Below, in pieces: positions 56,606 to 64,000 of a stretch of DNA of 64,000 nt. Position 1 is the first letter of the stretch. Each line of letters starts with the position of its first letter. This DNA is from Adiantum capillus-veneris (lineage: Eukaryota > Streptophyta > Polypodiopsida > Polypodiales > Pteridaceae), in NCBI GenBank assembly GCA_014529385.2, contig CM043956.1:62759120-62823119 (forward strand). The letters run 5' to 3'. Both the position numbers and the translations under genes were made by a program. The notes under the pieces are model-generated. The model searched no databases. It saw only the letters and a list, made by a program, of their open reading frames with translations, and was not told the DNA's origin.

Positions 56606-58237
56606 CCTACCCAAGGAAGGGGGGAAGTCTTCATTCATGTCAGCCTATTGAATTATTTCCCTCTCAACATTCCTCCCTAACCTCTCAATCTCCCAATCTT
56701 AGGGAATGTATATATAAAGACTTATACTCACAAAAAACAAAAATAATAATGAGCAAGAGCAATTAGCAAACGAGTATGCACAATAAAAGTCAAAACATTG
56801 ACCCAGACCTACACATTTACATCCGGTACATTGAAACAGAAACCTATGTCATCAAACACCTTTGATCCTCAGCACTCAAGTGATGGAGGGTAGGTAAGAT
56901 TAGTACGATAGGAGTGTTTCTGTTTTAGAGTTGAGTGATTACCAAAGTTCTTTTTTCCCACTGATGTGCCTCCTAGAGGTATTCTTGTGTTTCATAGTGT
57001 GTACAGGAACATGTTGCTGTGGTTAGGATTTGGACCTTCATGGAATCTTTCTCTCATCCACTTTTCAAATCAAGCGCGACCATTAGCACAAACAGGTGTT
57101 TTTTTTCCATTAGCATGGCCCCTTATCTTTTTGCATCTATGTTTGTCTGCTTTAATTGTGATTGGTAACATAATATTCAACGCATTTGCTTAGTACCAAA
57201 CATTAAATTCAATGTAATTTTTTGTCATAATCACTTGTCTAGGTTTAAAAATCAAGCAGTCCGACTAGCGGCTAGTTTGACCAAGCTAGGTGTTAGAGAT
57301 CTTTTCTTAATACCATGGGGAATGCCTTCCTAATAATTAATGGTTACTTAGGTTCTTAATCCGATTTAGGCAGCATTGTGTGAAATGTACTGGGGCTTTC
57401 TAGTGGGCTTAGTCCCTATTGACCTTTAGCTTAAGTATGATAAAGGGATTTTACTAGTGTGATGAGCCTGGGGAGAATAACAATGTTATATGACCCCCAA
57501 AGTTACAAATTTAAAATGCTGAAAACGAACAAACAAAAAATCAAAGTGCCACAATGTAAAATCTTAAGCTAGAAGAGAAATCTCAGCTTGATTTGGTACT
57601 TCACTCACATGTATTGCATATGGTACTAGAGCCCTAGAGGTTCCTAGTGTGGGAGCTTTTCCTTGAAAAGCAAAAAACCCAAGGCATACAAAATAAGCAC
57701 ACACCTCTAACTTGAATCATTGTGAAAAGACTTTGGGGGGTCAAAGAAAAGGTAATCATTCAGGCGATGATTTCATGAGAAATTCCTTTTATTGTAGCTT
57801 AACTACAAGGTCTTCTAGGTATAGCCTCTAGTCAGCCCTCGAACATGAAATACTTGGCTCTCGCGATTAAACAACTTAATTGACCAGAGAAAATTAAGAA
57901 GCTTACCCATGGTATTAATAGTCGACCTCTAGTGCCTTCCGGACATTAAATTAGCGATCCCAGACTTGTTTAATTTTTACCTTTACATCTATTTATGCAT
58001 TTGATTATATTGCAATTTAATCTTTATTGCTGACAAATGGTTTAAAATTCTGTTATCAATCAAATTGTCTGCCTACAACTGCATATGCTTTTTAATCGCT
58101 TATGAGAATGCAATTAATGTGCCAATGTTGTTTGATTTTGCAGTGACTGAAGAAGTCTAAGCACATTCATCTCAAATGCTCTTCCACCTCTACGAACGAG
58201 CTTCAACTCAATAGCTTCCGAGAACGGAATCTACATC
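56606..58237. other. GypE 3' non-coding region
   Basis: 1.6 kb without a supported ORF, between the accessory region and the polypurine tract. An ORF at 56966-57193 is hydrophobic but short and unsupported. Confidence 0.55.
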
Positions 58238-58250
58238 AGGAAGGGGGGCA
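58238..58250 (+). other. GypE polypurine tract
   Basis: AGGAAGGGGGGCA immediately before TGTTAACCC. Confidence 0.88.
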
Positions 58251-58836
58251 TGTTAACCCTCACGGCTCACGGACACCATATTACCTACGACGGACATTGT
58301 ATTATTTACTTGGTAGAGCCAGATACCAGGCTTGTCGGTCCAATAGGAAAAGGGTAAGAGTGATCGCCGATGAGAGGCACACTCTAACTGGAACATTCAA
58401 GGGATTAGTTGGCTAAGCATGGGCGCCCAAGTGTGAATGGAGCGAGCTCATATAAAAGTCAACTAAACCTAAAATTCACTCATTCTCTCATTTGTGCAAT
58501 TGAAGAGTGCTCTTGCTCCATCTCCATCTTCTTCTTCTTCATCTCCTTATGTGTGTGTGTATGCGTGAGAGAGAGAGAGAGAGAGAGAGTGTGCACGATC
58601 GAGCATTGTGACGACGGCACGGCGGCGCTGAAGCGGTTGAGCACGGCATAGCGGCGTCTCCTTCTCCTTCACGGGCGAGGAATCCTCCACGAAAGCAAGC
58701 ACAAAGCGGTGAGTGACACACCATCGCCATCTTTGAGCTTACTAGTTTAGGCTTGTTGTGTGCTTGGAGCCATTTGTGGCTCGCACACGATGTATCGGCA
58801 AGTTCCTTGCATTGACGCATGCGACATATGCGCACA
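58251..58836 (+). repeat. GypE 3' LTR (586 bp)
   Basis: Partner of 49427-50017, with TATAAAAG at 58451-58458 and a shorter GT/GA microsatellite at 58551-58590. Followed by TAGAA. Confidence 0.93.
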
Positions 58837-58841
58837 TAGAA

Positions 58842-59122
58842 AGAAGACGACATATAGAATAGCCTTATCTCCTTGCTTTGTTCATAATAATGCTTGTGCC
58901 AAAAACTTTACATAGTTGCCTTTTATACCCTAGCTCCGGGTTTTATGGTACAAATGATAAATTTTGTTGCAATAATAATAGTCATTACATCTCAGGCTTC
59001 ATAAATACAAATGATAGCGGACACAAGTTTTGGCAAAAATATTACAATCAATTGGGATTACAAAGATGATGAAATTGCTCTTGGTATACATTGGCCCTCA
59101 TTGTCGTTGGGATCTTCCAACA
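58842..59122 (-). repeat. LtrH-1 3' LTR, U3 part with TATA box
   Basis: The minus strand starts TGTTGGAAGATCCCAACG at 59122, directly after the polypurine tract. It contains TATAAAAG at 58927-58920 preceded by CTAGGG. It is joined to 48798-49426 once GypE and one TAGAA are removed. Confidence 0.75.
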
Positions 59123-59136
59123 CTCCCCCCCTCCTA
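59123..59136 (-). other. LtrH-1 polypurine tract
   Basis: Minus strand AGGAGGGGGGGAG before TGTTGGAAG; it also encodes the Gly-rich C-terminus of ORF2. Confidence 0.82.
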
Positions 59137-61757
59137 TTGCATGCCATCCTTGGCACGAGTCAAAATTGGGGTGGTCTTCGGATGAATGGTCGCCTTTGTG
59201 AGTAGCACTTTGCTTGCTCTTGTAGTCCTTCTTGATATGCTCTTGCTAGCTCTCTATCTTTAGCACAAAGGGTCTGATGGTGTCTATTTGATGAAGTTCC
59301 ATTGCATGATAACTCACAAACCTTGCCCGAATGTCGTTTTTTGGTCCGAAGAGAGTGGTATTCATTGTGAAAAATCCTGTATAGAATGCTTCTTCAAAGG
59401 TGTTCATGAAGTAGAACGGAATGAACAGTAAGCGTACAAAGAATCCATGTAGAATTTTCTCGTCTAGCTGCTTACTAAGGTTGTAGACTAAACCCTTGTT
59501 TCCTTCCAAAAGTGATAACCATGGAGTTTCTGAAATCCAAGGTTTATGGTACATTGTGATACATGCAACCATCATTCAATAGATTTTCCTTAGCATTTGA
59601 CAAGATAGGTCGGGAAGTCCTTCATACTGCTTGATTGTTGCTATGAGAGTATTGAGCATGTACTTCTCATCTAGTCTTTCGTGGCCTTGGTAGTGCTGGC
59701 TAGTTCAACCAGTTGCGATGTCATTTTTGTTCATGTTGAATCCACGTCCAGACTCGGGGAACTGTCAAAAAAGTGACATCTTTTTCAAGTGGAGTGGGTG
59801 CCCTCATCATGTGAATTCTCCACTTCGAATGCTTCTCAAGCCATGGAATTCTCCATTTTGATTGTTGCTCATTTGGTTGAGCTTCCAACAATTTCTTGTT
59901 CAATGGAGGATTTCTTGAGAAGACATTCATATCTTATTAGACAAAGTGGGAGTGAGCAAGTGTACCAATCCTCATTGATTTTCATTGGCTTTAGGAGCTA
60001 CATATTAATTGAATGGAGGATTCTAATCTCCCATTCTAGTGTTTTTTTCCAATGCTCCTCCTTTTGTGATGGCCTATTTTGTCAAGTGGTGTGTTCTTTC
60101 AGCTAGAGTTTCAGACACCGCAGGCTCGTTTGGGTTCTCTAGTGTTGTCTCTGGAGCTGTACTTGTTTCATGTGCTTGTTGGATAGTCTATTGTTTCCCT
60201 TTGTCTCGACTACTAGTGGGTGCAATGTGTGTCACTTCAGAGGATGACTTTGTTTGTTGTGTCTGTGGTTGTCCTTGTTGGGAATCAGACTCTCTTTGTA
60301 TATCTCCTTGCTCGCCTTGGTCATTGTCACCATGATCATCTGTGTGGGTAAACTCAGGCTGCCTACAGGCGAGTTTGGCTTGTAAGGCGGCTATCAAGCT
60401 TTCAAATCTTCCTTTCCTTTTTGGAGAGTAGCATTTTTGCCTGGAGACTTTCTTCTCGAGCTAGTGTTGTTGCTATGGCATCTTGTTGCATACAATCTTG
60501 AATTATGACGGCTCTTTCTAACTCTAAAATTTTAGCACTCGTATCAGATGGTGTAGCACCTGTGTTTGCTAATCGGATCAGTAGAGGATTGGCCTTGATC
60601 TTTTTGACTATGTGTTGTTGGGCCATCAATTCCTCTTTTGCACTCACCAATTGAATTTCTGCTATTTAATTCTCTAGAGTATCTGCTTATCCAATACGTC
60701 TGTGAAGACTGATTGCAGAACCTCTATTACTCTTTTACGTGCTTCTATTTCTCTATGATCTATTGTTGTCTCGTCATAAGAATTGGCCAATTTCTATTGT
60801 TGTGGTAACAATTGTCCCTTTGACTCATGTGCTTCTTGTCTTGCTATCTGAGTCTCTACATTAATTTCTTCTTGTTTGTTTTTGAGTGTGTGCAGCTCAG
60901 CCTAGGCTTCAATTAGCTCACCTTGTAGAGCCAGGATGGTAATCATGTCATGAGTGTGCTCTTGCACTGCAACATTGTACATATCCATAGCCACTCTTTG
61001 CAAGGCTTGATAGTAGGGATCTATCCTACTCCACTGTCGAGTTGACATGCTTGGTATGGGGATAGGTCGCCTGATATCTTTTGGCACTACAGGGGGGTTT
61101 CCTGCTTTGGGCAACTTTCTTGGTCCTTTGGTTCTTCCTATGCCTCTTGAGCTTGGGATGCCTTGGGCTAGATTCATGTGCTTGTGTGGTTTCATGTCCA
61201 AAGTCCCCTTGGGAATGTCCGTCAGATTGGGAGTGCAAGCTCTCAGTGGAGCTGTCCATCTCTTGTCTCTCTTCAATCTTTTTAGCCTCTTCTACCACTC
61301 TGGTTTCTTTTGCCAATTTTTCTCGCTCCATTGATTCCACATTTCTTCCAATTGTTCTACAGTAATGGGCGTGACCATTGGATTCTTCGTGTGTATTTTT
61401 CATGGAACCCATTTTTTAGCAAAATCTCCCTTGTCCACTCTTTTCTTTTTAAATTCCTTGGGCAATCTTTCCTTTGTGGCATGTTTTTGAGCCTTCTCCT
61501 CTTCGTCGCATTTGTGCATGGTCATTGGTCTTTTGCCTTGTCTATCCGCAGGCTCTTCTTCTATAGACTCTAATTCTTGCAGTTTTTTCTTTGATCTAGT
61601 ACGGGTTGTAGTCTGGGTGAAGCTTGAATTTGTCGTTTCTTCCTCACTTTCCTCTTCTTAGAGTTGGATCTAGTCATTCTAAGAGGGAGCCTCAGGTAAA
61701 CCTTGGGCAGCACCAATTGTGTGATAAGCTATCCTTGTTAGTACCTCTGGAGCTTAT
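59137..61757 (-). pseudogene. LtrH-1 ORF2 (same unrecognised coiled-coil protein as LtrH-2)
   Basis: Minus-strand blocks in the same order as LtrH-2: TRTRSKKK (about 61600), KRVDKGDFAKKWVP (about 61430), EQLEEMW (about 61350), STESLHSQSD (about 61240), RIDPYYQALQRVAMDMYNVA (61026-60967), coiled coil (about 60950-60430, with KIKANPLLIRLAN), a Gln-rich segment (QQGQPQTQQTKSSS), WRIPWLEKHSKW, ACITMYHKPWISETPWLS (59566-59513), FYFMNTFEEAFYTGFF and IRARFVSYHAMEL. A tail encoding HAIGGGG runs into the polypurine tract. Multiple frameshifts. No known family recognised; presence in two elements with the same LTRs argues it belongs to the element rather than to a captured gene. Confidence 0.62.
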
Positions 61758-61764
61758 AAGTAAG

Positions 61765-62422
61765 TTAGCTTGGTATGCTTTCCTTCTTGGTGAGCAGCTC
61801 AACGATGTACTCGGCGTGGTTGATTGTCATTGGCATGATCTGTTGGTAAGCCTAGGTGTAAGCTATAGCAACCATGTCATTTGGTGTGGTGTAGTGATGT
61901 GGTCTTTTGTCATCTATATGGAAGAACTACATGAGAATGTGTGTGGGTAACTCTGCTTCTCAGCATGTCATGTCGGCAAATGTTGTCGCTGCTCCCTTCT
62001 TTATAATGACTTTTATTTCCAAATTTTTCTTCCCTTGTCTGATAGTTGTAATGCTTCAAAGATCAATTCTGAAGTGATTTTCACTTGAATCTTGTCATTT
62101 TCTAGTGCTGAAATTTTAGCCGTGCCATCGTCTATAATGCTGGTATAGAGCTCATAAGCACTCTGAATGTCAATTCCGCAAGGTAGCAACTAGAATAGTT
62201 TAAAAGGTCTGTCCTTTCTAGAGCTTCTTCTATGGGTAGCTTCCTTGCTAGGTATCATGGGTAACATGACCATATTGTTCTCAGCATCTCTGTAGATAGC
62301 TACATCAATAGTGGCACCTTTTCTTCCTTCAGGGAGTCCTTGAGGATAGGGAACTCCCAGATTTGTTCTAACCTCTTTTTATGATTCCATTTCTTCTTGC
62401 TTCTCTTAATGTCAAACTTCAT
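61765..62422 (-). pseudogene. LtrH-1 ORF1, unrecognised
   Basis: From ATG 62422 (MKFDIKRSKKKWNHKKRLEQ), with a shift to a second frame reading GRKGATIDVAIYRDAENNMV, PCGIDIQSAYELYTSIIDDG and ENDKIQVKITSELIFEALQL. It continues with NLEIKVIIKKGAATTFADM, FFHIDDKRPHHYTTPNDMVA and MPMTINHAEYIVELLTKKE before TAA 61765. Three in-frame stops (TAG or TGA) interrupt. Amino-acid composition and continuity look genuinely coding. It ends about 10 bases before the region homologous to the ORF2 start of LtrH-2. Function unknown; a gag role is possible from position only. Confidence 0.5.
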
Positions 62423-63530
62423 AGCTCCTATGAACAATTGTCGCACTTCACAGAATGGTTAGAGCCAAAAGTGGTGTTTTCTCATTTATAGGCATCTAAT
62501 GAGCTTATTAGTAGGGAACCTTGTTTAAAACACTTGTATAACCATGCAAAACCTCAACATTTTGAACTAAGCTGGCAAGCTAGTCCCTCTTCATTGCAAT
62601 CTTCAGTAGAGGGTGGTTGAACTACCCTCCAGACAAAGGATGCAGGGACTTTCTTGTTTTAGAAATATTACAGTTGTATAAGGAAGAACTCATTACCATC
62701 AATGTTATTATGCAGGCTTGTATCATTTCAGATTGCGATGCCATGGTGTACTCTTCATGTTTCCCTTCGTTGGAAATTGCTCAATCCTTGTCACATTCAT
62801 CTACAAGATTTTCAGTAAAGATGACATAAATTCACTGCTTCAATGTGTACATGATGAAAAATGAGATAATGAGAATAATTTGTTACCTTTCGTTTGTCTT
62901 GATTGGCACAAAGTTCAAGCGGAAGTTCTGCAATCCAGAAAACGGATGGTATGCACAACAAATAGTTATGGGAATGGTATTTTTGAGACACATTGTAGTA
63001 AAACAACATGATCAAACTTACACTCTTTGGATCCCTGCACGATTGACAAAGCAATTGATACTCCTATGGGCATATGGGCTTTTAGAGGTAGGCATAGTCA
63101 ATGATGATGTTTTTAAAAACAACAAAGAAAACATGGGGAAGAGGATCGTCCTTCATGTCACCACAATAGCTAGAGTAAGCCATTATGCTAGTGCAAAGAC
63201 GATACTTGTGGCCAATCTCATACCAATGCCAAAGTGCATGAGACAAAAGGCTATAAAAAAATGGTTCAAGGTTTCAAATCAGTAATGACATTGCAATCTC
63301 AAACAAAAAAGACACCTACGATAACTTTTTTTTCCCCACAAAACTCACAGCCGAGTGTAGCAACTATTCTTAAACATGTTTACTTTTGTACTATCATTTT
63401 CTTAATCTAACATAGATTTTTTTAACACATCTTGAAATGGAGTACTAAATATACGTCCACCAACATGGACCCGATCCATGCCAAATATACGTTCACCAAT
63501 ATGAGGTCTTGTTTTTTTCTATTGTGCTAC
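62423..63530. other. region with one unassigned ORF
   Basis: Contains a plus-strand ORF (62845-63285) listed separately. The remainder has no recognised feature. The LtrH-1 5' LTR or leader could lie here, but no LTR end was found. Confidence 0.35.
62845..63285 (+). CDS. hypothetical 146-codon ORF
   Basis: Opens MYMMKNEIMRIICYLSF; the centre includes NGWYAQQIVMGMVFLRHIVV and QTYTLWIPARLTKQLILLWA; it ends KCMRQKAIKKWFKVSNQ. No motif recognised. An overlapping frame just upstream (FSKDDINSLLQCVHDEK) also looks coding-like, so the true frame is uncertain. It may be a remnant or chance ORF. Confidence 0.25.
   Translation: MYMMKNEIMRIICYLSFVLIGTKFKRKFCNPENGWYAQQIVMGMVFLRHIVVKQHDQTYTLWIPARLTKQLILLWAYGLLEVGIVNDDVFKNNKENMGKRIVLHVTTIARVSHYASAKTILVANLIPMPKCMRQKAIKKWFKVSNQ

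Positions 63531-63534
<4 letters not shown>

Positions 63535-63626
<92 letters not shown>
63535..63626. repeat. compound microsatellite (CT)n(CA)n
   Basis: About 28 CT units (63535-63590) followed directly by about 18 CA units (63591-63626). Confidence 0.97.
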
Positions 63627-63629
<3 letters not shown>

Positions 63630-64000
63630 AGAGTATAAGACTCGTCGGATAGACAAAGCTACCTTTGACTATACTTGCTCTAGTCGCATTCAATATACTT
63701 TGGCGGCGAGTTGGGTTGCTTTTTCCTAGCATTTTGCCCACGTGCGACTATTTTGCTAGTTTTTAAAAGGTGGAAATGTGGGTACCATTTCAAAAAATAC
63801 ACTAAAATGCACGACTATTTTTGAAAATGTGGCCGTAAAAAATATTGCACCCATAAAAAACCAACCATGGTGACAATCTCCTATTGTTCAAAACGATGCC
63901 CTTGCTGCATGTTAGGGGCCTACACATGTGCATGTCATACATAGCAAGTCCTACACCACAAAGTTCCTGAGCGAGATGTCGCTCGCCTGTTTGTGGCATG

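Larger units (their letters stand above)
49427..58836 (+). mobile_element. GypE: Ty3-type element with gag-protease and accessory coding but no polymerase (9.4 kb)
   Basis: LTRs 49427-50017 and 58251-58836, both TGTTAACC...GCACA; primer-binding site 50021-50039; polypurine tract 58238-58250; target duplication TAGAA at 49422-49426 and 58837-58841. The interior holds gag (four zinc knuckles), a protease and a Cys/Trp-motif region, then 1.6 kb without ORFs. No reverse transcriptase, RNase H or integrase sequence is present. CopC is inserted before gag. Confidence 0.9.
48798..62422 (-). mobile_element. LtrH-1: antisense LTR element with two unrecognised ORFs; 3' LTR split by GypE
   Basis: On the minus strand: ORF1 (62422-61765), ORF2 (61757-59137), polypurine tract (59136-59123), and the 3' LTR in two pieces, 59122-58842 and 49426-48798. 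The 9.4 kb between the LTR pieces is GypE, flanked by its TAGAA duplication. The 5' LTR should lie to the right of 62422 but could not be located. No gag, protease or RT motif is seen inside. Confidence 0.68.

Noticed and set aside
1-64000. tRNA, rRNA or snRNA genes
   Set aside because: No cloverleaf-like segment with A/B boxes or rRNA-like block was recognised by eye; a tRNAscan/Rfam run would be needed to exclude small ones.

Overview
This window looks like nuclear DNA from a land plant with a large, repeat-dense genome. Almost everything that can be named is LTR-retrotransposon sequence in several nested layers, with long microsatellites and A+T-rich decayed spacer between. No intact host gene, rRNA, tRNA, organellar or bacterial operon-like sequence was found. 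The species cannot be read from the window. A decayed gene of the DUF7869 type (familiar to me mainly from seed-free plants, fungi and animals) weakly hints at a fern, bryophyte or gymnosperm.

Element names used here are mine. Layout from left to right: (1) 1-690, left-cut antisense Copia copy 'CopA' (LTR, primer-binding site, first 52 gag codons). (2) 691-4590, decayed antisense Ty3-type gag-protease 'GypG', split by about 1.4 kb of unassigned DNA. (3) 5050-5880, a ~50 bp minisatellite followed by a second short repeat. (4) 6012-10282, a broken DUF7869-like transposase-related gene, split at 8201-10019 by a small antisense LTR element 'SmallI'. (5) 12469-13388, one LTR of the 'LtrH' family with its primer-binding site, then about 6 kb with no recognisable gene. 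(6) 19607-24960, Ty3-type 'GypF' (gag, acidic linker, protease, start of reverse transcriptase only). (7) about 27060-40974, LTR element 'LtrH-2' carrying an unrecognised coiled-coil ORF, interrupted by the 10.2 kb chromovirus-like Ty3 element 'GypD' (28930-39100, target duplication AAAGA). (8) 42115-47251, structurally complete but mutated Copia element 'CopB' (target duplication TGATG). (9) 48798-62422, antisense 'LtrH-1', whose 3' LTR is interrupted by Ty3-type 'GypE' (49427-58836, target duplication TAGAA), itself interrupted by the truncated antisense Copia 'CopC'. (10) 62423-64000, one unassigned ORF and a compound microsatellite.

How the parts relate: CopB and GypD once encoded full gag-pol sets, now disabled by stops, frameshifts and lost catalytic residues. 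GypE has long gag and protease ORFs but no reverse transcriptase or integrase. LtrH has LTRs, a polypurine tract, TATA boxes and (in its third copy) the same type of primer-binding site as GypE, but encodes only an unfamiliar protein with a charged region, a long predicted coiled coil and a conserved C-terminal block. That protein family, present twice in opposite orientations, and the gag-protease-only architecture of GypE are the least familiar features. All identifications come from reading motifs by eye; no database search was run.
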